64,000 nt of DNA from Flaveria trinervia (taxonomy: Eukaryota > Streptophyta > Magnoliopsida > Asterales > Asteraceae): positions 64,877,345 to 64,941,344 of the forward strand of contig CM046454.1 in the NCBI GenBank assembly GCA_025506515.1, written 5' to 3'. The translations under genes were made by a program, and so were the position numbers. Every line of letters starts with the position of its first letter. The first letter of the stretch is position 1. The notes beneath the pieces were generated by a model. That model was not told where the DNA came from, searched no databases, and saw only the letters and a list, made by a program, of their open reading frames with translations. This document shows positions 32,880-43,854 of this stretch, piece by piece.

Positions 32880-34542
32880 GGCTTAGTAAATATATCTGCA
32901 AGCTCATCAGCACTAGGAACAAACTTTGGATCAATCAGACCTTTTTCATAACAATCCCTGATAGAGGGATGTCTGATCTCAATATATTTGGTCCTAGAAT
33001 GCTAGACATGATTCTTAACAATACAAAGAGCTGAAGCACTATCCATTAGTAAAGGAGTCTTAGTCTCTGTAATGTCATAATCCAGTAATTGATTCTGAAG
33101 CCAGAGTACCTGAGATGTACAACTTGCAGCAACAATGTACTCTGCTTTAGCAGTGGATGTAGCAATAGAGGTTTGTTTCTTACTCTGCCAAGAAACCAAA
33201 CAGTTGCCTAGAAATTGGCATCCACCAGAGGTGGATTTTCTGGTTAATTTACACCCGACATAGTCACTATCAGAGAAAGCAACTAATTTGCAAGAGTGCC
33301 AGCGGAATACCAAAGTCCTAGAGATTGAGTTCCTTGCAAATATCTAAAGATCCTTTTGACTGCAGTCATATGGGATACTTTAGGTGCAGCCTGAAATCTA
33401 GCACAGACACAAGTTGTAAACATAATGTCTGGTCTAGAAGCAGTAAGATACATCAAGGAACCAATCATACATATGTAAAGAGTTTCATCAACTACTTTAC
33501 CTTTCTGATCAACATCCAGTTGTGTGGTGCTGCACATGGGAGTAGAACAGGGCTTACAGTTTTGTAAATCAAATTTTTTCAACAAATCCTTTGTATATTT
33601 TGACTGATGAATGAAAGTTCCATCGGCCTTTTGTTTGATTTGCAACCCCAGAAAGAACTGTAATTCTCCCATGGCACTCATTTCAAACTTTTGTTGCATC
33701 AACTTAGTAAAGGCATCACACAGCTATGGATCAAAGGATGCAAAAATAATATCATCTACATAAATTTGAACAATGAGCTTATGTATGCCTACTTTCTTAA
33801 TGAGCAAGGTTTTATTTATGGATCCTCTAGTGATTTTGAAGAAGAAAGTTGGACAGTGTTTCATACCAGGCTCTAGGTGCTTGTTTTAGTCCATAAAGAG
33901 CCTTATCAAGCTTATACACCCAATCTGGATGTTTATGATCTTCAAAACCTGGTGGTTGGCACACATAAACTTCTTCTTTTATTTTACCATATAAGAATGC
34001 ACTTTTGACATCCATTTGAAAAACTTTGAGATTATGAAAAGCAGCATAAGCTAAAAACAATCTGATTGCTTCTAGTCTGGCTACAAGGGCAAAGGTTTCA
34101 TCATAATCAATACCTTCTTCTTGTGAAAACCCCTGTACAACCAGTCTAGCCTTGTTCTTGACAATTTGGCCTTTTTCATTAGTTTTATTCCTAAACACCC
34201 ATTTAGTGCCTATTGCACAGTTACCTTGGGGAAGAGGAACCAATTCCCACACTTGCTGCTTTTGAAACTGAAAAAGCTCAAGGTGCATAGCTTCAACCCA
34301 TCCATTGTCTCTTAATCCAATATGATAATTCTTTGGCTCTTGCTGACTGATGAAGAAAGCATAGAAGCAAAAGTTGGACAATGACTTCTGGTTGAAACCC
34401 CAGCATTGATGTCACCAATGATCTGAGACATGGGATGATTCTTCAATTCTTCATACTCAATAAGATCTGTGCAAGTGTTTGTAGGTGATTCAACAGCAAC
34501 AGATGGTGATCCAGATTCTTGAAACCTAGAATGAGATGACAA
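32880..34542 (-). pseudogene. Copia-6 reverse transcriptase and RNase H
   Basis: RT starts near 34330 with GWVEAMHLELFQFQKQQVWE. It passes through GTKWVFRNKTNEKGQIVKNK, MDVKSAFLYGKIKEEVYVCQ, KLDKALYGLKQAPRAWYE and the catalytic IVQIYVDDIIFA near 33740-33775. The next frame has QFFLGLQIKQ and SLMYLTASRPDIMF. RNase H has LVAFSDSDYVGCKLTRKSTS, STAKAEYIVAASC and DSASALCIVKN. Frameshifts at about 33800 and 33300 and a stop near 33000 break it. All active-site motifs are still visible, so decay is mild. Confidence 0.92.
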
Positions 34543-34604
34543 TTCAAATGAAGTAGAGGATTCAGAGATCTCATCAGCATTTGTTGTGGATGGAACTGCT
34601 GAAG

Positions 34605-36070
34605 CTACAGGAACATCAATTTAGTAGACTCGGACAGCTGATCACTAAAACTTGCATTGATACCAACTGATGGATAACATGTTGCAGAAGATGATGGATT
34701 CACATAACCTGCAACATTTGGAGACTGATAAGGAACATATTGCAGTATGTCCAGATCAAATAACTCCACAGGATTTTGTGGGATTTTCTCCTTTGGAGAT
34801 TCATTAAACTTTACATGCAAGGTTTCTTCTACAATCTTTGATCTGCAATTAAAAACTCTGTATGCCTTGCAAGTAGGGGAATACCCAACAAAGTACCCTG
34901 CATCCACCTTTGATTCAAACTTCTGAAGTGGATCTTTTGTGTTGAGAATATAACAGGGACACCCAAATGCTCTAAAGAAGGAAATCAGAGGAGTCTTCAT
35001 CAACCTTTGATTTACCAATACTCTATTTTGTACATAACAAGCTGTGTTAACAGCTTCAGCCCAGAAGGTTAGTGGCAAACCAGAATCAGCCAACATTGAC
35101 CTTGCAGCTTCAATAAGGTCCTGTTCTTTCTCTCCACCACTCCATTTTGTTTAGGAGTTCTAGGAATGCTAAAATGCCTCTTGATTCCCTTAGAGAAATA
35201 AAATTCATCAAGTGTGTGATTTCTAAACTCTGTGCCATTATCACTCCTCACACACTTGACAGAAAGAGAATACTAGTTTTCCACATGCAACACAAAGTAG
35301 ATGATAATTTGTACAGCCTCATCTTTTGAATTTAAGAAGAAGGTCCATACAAATCTGGAATAATCATCCACAATTACCGGACAGTATTTTTTCTTTGCCA
35401 TACTCATCCCTCTTACTGGACCAAAAAGATCCATATGTAGTAATTGCAAGTAGGCAATGGACTTTGGTTCTTCTATTGGAGGGAATGATACTTTATGTTG
35501 CTTTCCTTTTAAACAAGCAGAACAGTTGTCATCACATTTGAACTCCTTTAATGGTAGACCTCTCACTAACCCATGAAGGATCAGCTGGTTCATGTTTCTA
35601 AGATTCACATGACCAAGCCTTCTGTGCCAAAGCTTAGATTCCTGAGGAAAGGCCTTGGAGAACAGACATGGATGGCCTTTTAGAACAATTTTCTCTGATA
35701 AGTCTAAGGCATATACTCTTCCAACCCTGTTGGCTTTCAGGAGATTATGTTCATCCAATATCTTGTCAATCATATTCAAAACATTGAAAGATAGAATTCG
35801 ACAGTTCTGACTGGTGAAAAGTGCAACATGCCCTTTATCACACATTTGACTGACACTCAAAAAATTATACTTGATATTCTCCACATGGTTGACATCATCA
35901 AACCTTATTTCACCATTTGAAACAAAGCCTTTGCCGATGATGTAACCCTTAGCATCATTACCAAAAGATACAAATCCCTTCTTTCCTTGAGAGTAGTCAT
36001 GAAGAAGAGATCTGCTCCCAGTCACATGCATAGATCCTCCACTGTCCACATACCAATGCTTCTATGGCAT
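34605..36070 (-). pseudogene. Copia-6 protease and integrase
   Basis: The protease site is VDSGGSMHVTGSRSLLHDYS near 36045. The GAG-pre-integrase part is LWHRRLGHVNLRNMNQLILH with CSACLKGKQHKV. The integrase core gives LLHMDLFGPVRG, VDDYSRFVWTFFL, SDNGTEFRNHTLDEF and PQQNGV-like PKQNGVVERKNRTL. The C-terminal part has AFGCPCYILNTKDPLQKFES and FVGYSPTCKAYRVFN. Frame changes lie at about 35260 and 35080. Residues for zinc binding and the D,D,E triad are all present. Confidence 0.92.
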
Positions 36071-36099
36071 GTTGAAGAACCCTGCATATATCACAACAA

Positions 36100-37254
36100 C
36101 TAGTTAGCTTTTAAGACCCAAACCTTTTTGGTTTTGGGTCGGTTCTCATCAACAGCTTTTATACTAACTGATTTGTCATGATTAACAGCCTTTGAAGAAT
36201 GAGATGGTGCTGAAAAGGATTCTTTTGATTTTGGCTTAGGTTTCCTTTTCAGTGGTTTAATCACAGGTACATCTATTTGGTTAACTCTCCTCAATAGATG
36301 TTGAACCATCATAACAAGTTGTGTCTGATTGGTTGTTAAAGCTTTCAGTTCAGCAGACACATCAGAACTTGTTTGTGAATGATTCCTGTGAGACACCATG
36401 TCCTCCTTTTCGAAAGACACAGACTTAGTCTGTAGTTTTGATACTCTTTGATTAGTATTTTCAGCTGTTTTATGATAAACTTCTTTCTTCTGTTTAGATT
36501 TTTGTGAAGACTTTGGTTTATCAGGTTGAGATGTTTGTGGCACAAACCTAGTTTCAAATTCATCTTTCATTTCATTAATTTTCTTTTTGATGATTTTATC
36601 CTTGTTAAATTTGGAACCCTTTCTGTACCAACATTCATTAATGAGATGATTGAATAGACCACAAATTTCACATGGCTTTTTCTTCATCTTCCGTTGATCA
36701 GCTGCTGAAGAAGATGAAACTACTGAAGGTGTGTTCTTCAGTACTTTCTTCCTTTCAGTACATATGTGTAGTACTGAAGGATTTGTAACAACTGAAGGCT
36801 TGTTCTTCAGAGATTTTCTATCAGTACATTTGGATTTCATGATAGATTCTTTAGCAGTTGTCAAACCATGTTTGGTTCCATTTGGCTTGAAATGTTCTTC
36901 AGGTGTTGTTACTTGCTCTTCAGTACTTTGGATACCTTTTGAGACAACACCTGAAGGACTCAGCTTTTCTTTAATCATGTGTTCATCAGCAGTAGGACCA
37001 TCAACAGACTGATTAGCTGAGGTACTATTACTGACTTCATCCTCTGATTGTACATTATCACTTGAGGATGAGACACACGATGATGTGGTTTGGGAATTGA
37101 TCTCACCTTCAGATTTTACTTCTGTCTTGGGAGTAAAATCTGTAGGAGGTTTAGTGTGATTATATCCAATCCCAAACTTCACATTTGAAGCAGTTTGCTT
37201 ACTGAGAAGCATTTCAAACCCCTTGCAAGATGTTACCCAGCATTCACACTCCAC
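36100..37254 (-). CDS. Copia-6 gag, C-terminal part with a second zinc knuckle
   Basis: This is an open frame of 384 codons. It is rich in serine, lysine and threonine and carries a CCHC knuckle, CEICGLFNHLINEC, near 36631-36672. A basic tail (KPLKRKPKPKSKES) and KKVWVLKAN end it just before the protease. The stop separates it from protease by about 50 bases in another frame. It is likely the end of a long gag or the gag-pro linker. The MEC start at 37254 is only the first methionine after a break. Confidence 0.75.
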   Translation of the reverse strand: MECECWVTSCKGFEMLLSKQTASNVKFGIGYNHTKPPTDFTPKTEVKSEGEINSQTTSSCVSSSSDNVQSEDEVSNSTSANQSVDGPTADEHMIKEKLSPSGVVSKGIQSTEEQVTTPEEHFKPNGTKHGLTTAKESIMKSKCTDRKSLKNKPSVVTNPSVLHICTERKKVLKNTPSVVSSSSAADQRKMKKKPCEICGLFNHLINECWYRKGSKFNKDKIIKKKINEMKDEFETRFVPQTSQPDKPKSSQKSKQKKEVYHKTAENTNQRVSKLQTKSVSFEKEDMVSHRNHSQTSSDVSAELKALTTNQTQLVMMVQHLLRRVNQIDVPVIKPLKRKPKPKSKESFSAPSHSSKAVNHDKSVSIKAVDENRPKTKKVWVLKAN

Positions 37255-37293
37255 TTGAGTAGCTGCAAGTGTTTCTTTGAGACTCTTGTGATT

Positions 37294-39057
37294 TTATAAG
37301 ATGACCTCTACCTTAGCCTTTTCATCAATGATTTGGCATTTTAATTTGTAAATCTCATCATCTTTTTCTTTTAAAACAGACTCAAACTCAGCTTTTCTTT
37401 TGGAAATCACTTTCCCTAGGTCAAGATTTTGATTTATTAAAGCTACATTTGCTTCTCTAATTGAGGCAAAAGCAGCTATGCATGACTCAAAACACAACTT
37501 GGCCTTAGCCTCAAAAGATATTTGTGGTACCTGTGATGATGAAGCATTTGAGCTTGAACCACCAGTAAACTCCAGGGCCATAAGAGCAAGATTTCCAAAA
37601 GGATTTTCACCACCATGTTGATCAGCACCAGAAAACATTTGTTCAGAATAACTAGAAAGATCATCTGGTAAACTACTCCAGTCAACAACACCAGGAGTGA
37701 AAAAGCTTTGATGTGATTAAGATTGAGATTGAGATTGTTGACTTGATTGAGGTGGTTGAGGCTCAGGTAGGGCATGTGATTGTTGAGCTATGGGTACAGG
37801 AACCTGATTGGACTGTGGCATGTAAAAACAGGGATAAGGATATGGAATTTGACCTTGAGGAACAAAATATGCAGGAGATGATTGATTTTGTGAATGATGA
37901 CCAGAACTGGTAGAATTGCCCTTTGTTTTGTGAATTATTGCTTGGAAAAGTCACAAAGGGTGCAGAAGAGTTACATCCAGATGATCTACACTCTCTTGCA
38001 AAATGTCCATGTCTATGGCACTTGTGACACCTCAACTTGCTCTTGTCAAAACCAACTTTGGTTTTTCCAGAGAGACCAGGGAATTTTCTACCTGTCCTTT
38101 TGTAAACTTTTTGAGATCTGATATTAGCTAATGCCATTTGGCTCAAAATATCCATCTCTTCCAAATCATCATGAGCAATTCCTTTCAAATCATCCATCAA
38201 AAAGCATAGATTGTCACTATTACATCCTGAATTACCATCAATACAGCAAAAGCATGATCTCCACTGTTTGAAGAGAAATCAATATGCTCATCATAGGAAC
38301 TTTCTAATGTAGCATATTCTGACTCATGACCAACCAGAGCAGCATTCCCTGTTACAAAGTCATGAGTGAGCTTCCCAGATGAAGTCAGTTTTCTTTTCTG
38401 TTCTATCTCTCTTTCAAATGTAAGCAGTTTCCCATGAAGTTGGGTGAGAGATAGATTATCTAGATTTGCACTGGAGCGTAGGAAAATGGTATATGTGTCC
38501 CATCTCTCAGGCAGGGATCTGAGAAATCTGTTGTTCATCTGACTGTTTGTATATTCATGTTTAACCATTTTCAACTTAGATATCAAACATGAGAATCGGT
38601 CAAACTATTGAGTTAGTGACTCACCCTTTCTATGAGAGAATGTCTCATATTGCTGGGCAAGAATTTCTCTATTGTTTGCTAAGACCTCATCAGTTCCTCC
38701 AAATTGTTCTTACAGAGCAACCCAAAGGTCATGAGCACATTCATGATGCATAAGTCCAGAATAGATTACATTAGGCAGTGCCATGGCCAGATTTCCATGG
38801 GCTTTAGCATCAATTTCAAACAGTTTCAGATCTTCATCTGAATATTGCTCTTTCTTCTTCGGAACCATCTCATTGGTTTCCGGATTACTCACCATAGGCT
38901 TATATGGTCCATGAACCACAGATTTCCAACAAACTGAACTATTAACAGACAGGCGATGGAGCATTTGTCGTTGCCATATGTTGTACTCACTCCTAACAAG
39001 CATCGGAGGCTTTGTTGAGGAGCCAGTATTGTGTGGATCATTCATTGATGTAGCCAT
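37294..39057 (-). pseudogene. Copia-6 gag, N-terminal part with zinc knuckle
   Basis: ATG at 39057 opens MATSMNDPHNTGSSTKPPML, followed by RSEYNIWQRQMLHRLSVNS and YSDEDLKLFEIDAKAHGNLA. After stops near 38710 and 38610 the core continues (MNNRFLRSLPERWDTYTIFL, SLTQLHGKLLTFEREIEQK). The zinc knuckle CHKCHRHGHFAREC is at 37988-38029. A coiled-coil-like segment is at 37294-37638 (KAKLCFESCIAAFASIREAN). A methionine upstream at 39081 in the same frame is less likely as start. Gag forms the particle and packages RNA. Confidence 0.88.
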
Positions 39058-39271
39058 TTTCACCAATTCAAACAGGTTCAATAAGAGTTAAAGAACCTAA
39101 CTCAAAAACTCAACAACACAATTTGAAATAAGAAGAATCTCAAATTGATTCACAAGAAGCAACAGAAAAACAAACTCTATAACCAGAACTTGCAAATTTG
39201 CCAATTCGATCAAACTAAGATATCAAAAGAACAGTTTCAATGATCAATTGCTAAATCGATCAATGATTAAC

Positions 39272-39285
39272 CTGCTCAGATACCA
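39272..39285 (-). other. Copia-6 primer binding site
   Basis: The minus strand reads TGGTATCTGAGCAG two bases inside the LTR; it resembles the Met-tRNA complement with one change. The leader from here to gag (39058-39271) is non-coding. Confidence 0.85.
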
Positions 39286-39482
39286 TTTGAATGGATTGAG
39301 ATCTAGTTTGATCAATTAGATTAGGATTTGCAGTGGAATAGTACACGAATTAGATGAAATTCTAGCAAGAATAATATGAATATTCAATCAAACAGTAACA
39401 GTTATAAAGAGAGAGTTTTCTGCAAAAAGAATGTTTTAATTAATGCACAAGCTTCCCGTAGAGGGAAATTAGGTCAACATTC

Positions 39483-39515
39483 CTTTTATAAGGAATGTGA
39501 CATCAGCTGACGTCA
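39483..39515 (-). promoter_or_regulatory. Copia-6 5' LTR promoter: TATA box and bZIP-type palindrome
   Basis: TATAAAAG (39483-39490, minus) with TGACGTCA at 39508-39515, the same as in the other LTR. The TATA is inside an imperfect palindrome, ACATTCCTTTTATAAGGAAT. Confidence 0.6.
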
Positions 39516-39763
39516 CATGATAGTGACATCTAACTGATTTATACAAACAACTGAAATTAAACTAAACTACTGAAGATGTCCACAACAACTGAGGACACCT
39601 TCATTAGAAGCTAAGTATACACTAACATTATAACTACTGAATAATAAGAACTTCAGATGTTTTACATAATATAAAACTACTGATTACAAACTACTGAAAT
39701 ATAAACCATCACAACTACTGAAGAGAACTACTTCAGCTGTTATGACAACTTCTGAGAATTTGA

Positions 39764-40205
39764 TCTTCAGACTTTGTCTTCAGCAGTTGTCTCCAGACTT
39801 TGTCTTCAGACTTTGTCTTCAGCAGTTGTCTTCAGACTTTGTCTTCAGCAGTTGTCTTCAGACTTTGTCTTCAGACTTTGTCTTCAGACATTGTCTTCAG
39901 ACTTTGTCTTCAGACTTTGTCTTCAGACTTTGTCTTCAGACTTTGTCTTCAGACTTTGTCTTCAGACTTTGTCTTCAGACTTTGTCTTCAGACTTTGTCT
40001 TCAGACTTTGTCTTCAGACTTTGTCTTCAGACTTTGACTTCAGACTTGGTCTTCAGACTTTGTCTTCAGACTTGGTCTTCAGACTTTGTCTTCAGACTTT
40101 GTCTTCAGCAGTTGTCTTCAGACTTTGTCTTCAGACTTTGTCTTCAGACTTTGTCTTCAGACTTTGTCTTCAGCAGTTGTCTTTAGACTTTGTCTTCAGC
40201 AGATG
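39764..40205 (-). repeat. 13-bp tandem array, long version (5' LTR)
   Basis: About 34 units of CTTCAGACTTTGT and CTTCAGCAGTTGT. The open frames of up to 161 codons that repeat LCLQTLSSDFVFR are artefacts of the repeat. Confidence 0.95.
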
Positions 40206-40289
40206 TAGATCACTTCAGTTGTTTTGATGTCTGTGGGACTTAAAGGTTTTTCTGATCTGGCTGATTGGTTCTATTGGTCCAACATAACT

Positions 40290-40464
40290 TTTGTTGTAAT
40301 TATTCTCTGTAATTCATCTACTTTAATATATACAATACAAAAGCATTTATGAGTAATTTTCTTGCATTGAATGTTCTTTGATTGTTTGTTTCCGCCATTC
40401 AATCACTGACTTGATTACCATATTCGATTCACAGTAAGAATCATATTCTTACTCAATCCAGTCA
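40290..40464 (+). repeat. Copia-5 3' LTR, second part
   Basis: It continues the LTR from TTTGTTGTAATTATTC to AATCCAGTCA. The TSD copy GCTAC follows at 40465-40469. Bases 40285-40289 (TAACT) are the likely right TSD of Copia-6. Confidence 0.92.
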
Positions 40465-40469
40465 GCTAC

Positions 40470-41948
40470 CATCAGCTATCCTCACCCTCTCTCATTATCA
40501 AAATCAAGGTTCCAAACTCTAAACCATAACTAGTTAAGATTATAAAGATATATATATATATATATATATATGTGTTTAAATAAACACATATAACCAACAC
40601 TTTTGATTTAACATTCAAATTCTTCATAAATCCTACAAACATATCAACTATATCAAAAAGTAGTAGGAAAAGTGTTATACATCTAAAAAGAAATAAATAA
40701 ATTTTAGTAGTCAAGGAACTATATAAAGGATTACCAAGAAAGTGTTGTAACTTATGTGCAAACTTGTTAAATTCGGTATGGTATGTAATTAACTGTGATT
40801 TTACTGAATAGAGCAGTTTGTATAAAAACTATAATTTTAGGACATATTATGCTATTTTTACAGAATATTGTTGAAATATTAAAAATCATGAAAATAGTCT
40901 CTACTGTGATTTAGGACTTAAGAAAATTTTAAGGAACTACAAATATTATTTCATATATTCTGACAAATTTTGACAATTTTAGAGGCCCGAAGGTATTTCG
41001 GATATTTTGTTCAAATAATATAAAAATTATAGAAAATAAACAGTAAATCATTGAAATATGAAATTTTAATATGATATGTCTAATTTATGGACCCACTTGT
41101 TGTAAAAATTTCATGGAATATGTTTGATTATAATATCTGTAATGGATTTTATAAATCTAAGGTACTGAAAATTTTGAAGAAAATATATTTTCTAAACTAT
41201 AAAGGTTTTGTTTATAGGTTCTCTATTGGAGTAAGAGGAGAGACTCATAGCCCTGTTTTGTTCTTATAAACTTTTGAGGGAAAAAGCATATTGTTATTAT
41301 GATTTACGCAATTTTTGAGATATATTGTCATTTATGTTAGAACCATTAATTCGGATGTGGAACCGTTGGATAATATAGGTAGTGCTACTTAATAAAATAT
41401 TTCATGCACCAACAGGATGAGTGTTGTGATACTATATTATCTTATTTTATGAATTATGTTATGAAAATTATGAATCATTTGAGTATTATGTAGGGTTTGG
41501 TTGTATTTGATGCATCAAAAATATGTCCGAAATTAAACCTCTGATCTCACCAACTTTATGTTGACGATTTTGAGTATGCTTTTTTAGGAAATCGTCATGT
41601 CTAACAGCATAATGTTCTCTTTTATTGTGTATAACGGCTATGGAGAACTAATAGGAAAGTTTGTGTAAATCTGACAGTTAACCTCTATGACGTCAGTGTA
41701 TTGGTGGATGCTCATTTCCATCGTCTCTGAAGATGTAGATGTTAGATTTTATGTTTGTAATGGGATTATATTAGATCAAATTTCCATTGTTTATGATATG
41801 ATGTAATCCTATCTTTATAATTATAATTATTGAATGAAGTATGTTATGTTATGTTTTGTTGTGCTAATCTGTTTAGTTATTTAATCAATGAGTTCTGAAC
41901 AAGCAAGTCACAACCAAAAGTATCTCATGCTTCCGTCGGGATGTGATA
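40470..41948 (+). repeat. Gypsy-4 5' LTR, second part
   Basis: This is 1,479 bp from the Copia-5 TSD to TGTGATA, which probably was TGTGACA. It holds a TA run at 40547-40571 and a block at 41545-41590 that is shared with the other chromovirus LTRs. There is no gene. Confidence 0.82.
41231..41587 (+). other. possible leader intron in the Gypsy-4 LTR (weak)
   Basis: The acceptor-like block TCTCACCAAC, TTGAC and ATGCTTTTTTAG|G is well kept. The donor block (GACTCATAGCCC, then GAGGGAAAAAGCATA) is recognisable but lacks GTGAGT; GTAAGA at 41231 is the nearest substitute. Confidence 0.3.
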
Positions 41949-41951
41949 GGT

Positions 41952-41964
41952 TGGTATCAGAGCC
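41952..41964 (+). other. Gypsy-4 primer binding site
   Basis: TGGTATCAGAGCC matches the Met-tRNA complement, three bases after the LTR end. Confidence 0.9.
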
Positions 41965-42305
41965 ATTGGTTATAGAGAATTAGGTATTATAAAATGCCTA
42001 GACTATAACCATAAGCTCAAGTTATGATAGACAAAAGATTTGATGAATATAATTACATATATGGTTTGATTTTATGTGAATTTTGTGATTATATGTAAAT
42101 TTTGTCATTATATGCATATCTGTGCAACAAGAATATATGATATATGGAATCCTTATGAAAATATGTGACTAATATTTTGCCAAAAATTATAATGAAATTT
42201 TGCAGTCATAATTTCAGATAGTTACACTAGTGAGACTCACCCCTCTAAGTGCTCAGACCATAACAACATTAAAAAAATAACACCTGAACCAATACCCTAG
42301 CAGTT

Positions 42306-42718
42306 ATGGAAACTCCTCAAATTGAAGTTGATAATAACTTTAAACCAAAATTTTATGTCCGCCGTGCACCGGTAAACATTGGGGGATATACAATTCAGAC
42401 TCCTAGGAAAAAGATACGACGTGGAGAACGGTTTTTGGCTAAGGAAGAGGAAAATATAGAAATATGAAACTCTGATTCTTCCAGGAACAATGAAAGGTAA
42501 CTAAAAGACAAAAGCGGAATGAGGATCAAACAAAGACATCTCAGCAAACCCTTAAAAAGCTTAAAAAAATATAGTCGGAAGTCCGGAAAATCCAGAAGGA
42601 TGTCAAAGAATTAAAGGCACCTAAGATAATATCTTTGCAAAGATATGGAACTTGGTTGATGGAAATTAATTTTCTATCTAAAGTTCTAGTATATCAAACA
42701 CTTCGAAAAATAAAAAGT
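42306..42718 (+). pseudogene. Gypsy-4 pre-gag frame, broken coiled-coil protein
   Basis: ATG at 42306 gives METPQIEVDNNFKPKFYVRR and ends at a stop near 42467. Another frame then reads SQQTLKKLKKI*SEVRKIQK and DVKELKAPKIISLQRYGTWL, which is coiled-coil-like. It lies between primer site and gag, as the 241-codon frame does in Gypsy-3. Sequence similarity between the two is not evident by eye; the shared features are position and coiled-coil character. Confidence 0.45.
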
Positions 42719-42832
42719 TAATGATCTATATATATATATATGTATATATGTCTTATGTGTTGAAATTATTATTTGTTATGTGTTGAACAAATTTAACTGG
42801 GGTTATTGATTTTGACTTGTTAATATAAATTA

Positions 42833-43826
42833 GAGTAAATTACCAATTGCATCCTGACATTTGTTCATTTTAACCACTTGTATCCCTGCGGTTTCAAAAT
42901 TTCCATCTGGCCCCTAACGTTTCATGCTATCTTCATTTGAGTCTATACGTTTCATTTTTTATCTCCATTTGAGTTCAAATTAGTAACACTGTTAATGTAT
43001 TTGTTAAAATTATTAGTAAAATGATAAAACTACCCTTAATATTATATTATAAATATAAAATCAGCACCGTAATTTCAGCAATATCAGTAACATGAGCACC
43101 GTAAGCGACGATTCAACTACTTTCAGCGACTGCAACAATGAACGATTAGGCGAATTCTCAATGACGTCGTTGCAGAGTTGGCGATTGATCCTATCATGTG
43201 CCACCGATAACTTTGAGGACTAATCAAACAACTAGTCTCCGGTCTTGAATCTATAGCAATCGATGATGAGAAGAAAGTAGCGATGGAGATTTGTTTGCTA
43301 GCGAAGAATAAACTGGAGAACAGATTAATGGGTGATGGTGGATGTCTAGAAAAGAAGAAGAAGATGGTGTTGGAGGTAGCATCAATGGGTGGTGGGTGGT
43401 GGGTGTGGTGTCGATGTGTGGTGGTGGGTGTGGTGTCGATGTGTGGTGGTGGACTGGTGGATGCAGAAAGGAAGAAGAAGACGTGGGTGGTGGTGTTATT
43501 TGGTGGAGTGGGTTGTGTTTATGTTTGAGAGAGAGAAAGTAAATGTGTTTATGGTGGTCAAAGAAGAAGTCGGGTCCCACAATTTTTTGTTTTATTTTTA
43601 ATTCTTACGGGCATGCATTAACAGTGTAGTTTTATCATTTGAATAATAATTTTAACAAATACATTAACAGTGTTACTAATTTGAACTCAAATGGAGATAA
43701 AAATGAAACGTATAGACTCAAATAAAGATAACATGAAACGTTAGGGGCCAGATGGAAATTTTGAAACCGTAGGGATGCAAGTGGTTAAAATGAACAAATA
43801 TCAAGGATGCAAATGGTAATTTACTC
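42833..43826 (+). mobile_element. Pack-MULE-type element with about 200-bp terminal inverted repeats
   Basis: The left end GAGTAAATTACCAATTGCAT and the right end read in reverse (GAGTAAATTACCATTTGCAT) begin inverted repeats of about 200 bp (42833-43036 and 43622-43826). The 9-bp TATAAATTA flanks both sides (42824-42832 and 43827-43835), as for Mutator-like elements. It is 994 bp, has no transposase and carries foreign sequence with a gene-like fragment. It inserted in the Gypsy-4 leader just before gag. Confidence 0.9.
43104..43330 (+). pseudogene. captured fragment of an ARM-repeat (U-box protein 4-like) gene
   Basis: The plus strand reads SDDSTTFSDCNNERLGEFS, then after a one-base shift near 43223 LIKQLVSGLES, AIDDEKKVAMEICLLAKNKL and ENRLM. 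From my recollection, these match the region before and within the first ARM repeat of plant U-box/ARM proteins of the PUB4 type (compare the family phrase AAMEIRLLAKNKPENR). After 43330 the similarity stops and G-rich sequence follows. It is a partial copy, not a working gene. Frames at 43251-43601 in other phases are spurious. Confidence 0.75.
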
Positions 43827-43854
43827 TATAAATTATAAATTATTATAGTGAAAC

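Larger units (their letters stand above)
27924..40284 (-). mobile_element. Copia-6: Copia element with gag, pol and an extra frame, inserted in the Copia-5 3' LTR
   Basis: LTRs at 39288-40284 (5') and 27924-28723 (3') start TGTTGGACC and end in CA on the minus strand. Internal order is primer site, gag with two zinc knuckles, protease, integrase, RT, RNase H, extra frame and polypurine tract, which is Copia order. Target duplicates are imperfect (GAATT left, TAACT right), but removing the element rejoins the Copia-5 LTR. The coding part has few stops and some frameshifts. Only the extra frame sets it apart from simple Copia elements. Confidence 0.92.
39288..40284 (-). repeat. Copia-6 5' LTR (997 bp)
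   Basis: It starts TGTTGGACC and ends ATCCATTCA on the minus strand. It is about 197 bp longer than the other LTR, mainly because the 13-bp array is longer. Confidence 0.92.
19119..40464 (+). mobile_element. Copia-5: gag-only Copia element with a long extra frame, pol deleted
   Basis: The 5' LTR (19119-19831), a Met-tRNA primer site, a gag, a repeat-rich spacer, a very long extra frame, a polypurine tract and a 3' LTR are all present. The 3' LTR (27388-27923 plus 40290-40464) is split by Copia-6. GCTAC flanks the whole at 19114-19118 and 40465-40469. Without Copia-6 it is about 9.0 kb. No protease, integrase, RT or RNase H motif is visible between gag and the extra frame, so it would need a helper element. 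Confidence 0.9.

Noticed and set aside
39742..40227. Open frames of 87-161 codons in the 13-bp array, and the same at 28423-28666
   Set aside because: All three frames are open because the unit is 13 bases long. The protein is only a 13-residue repeat, and the other LTR has a different copy number.
43104..43330. ARM-repeat fragment as a working host gene
   Set aside because: It is short, frameshifted, truncated and enclosed by MULE inverted repeats.
42833..43826. Reading the inverted repeats as a LINE or SINE
   Set aside because: There is no poly-A tail, and the 9-bp duplication with long inverted repeats fits a Mutator-like DNA element.
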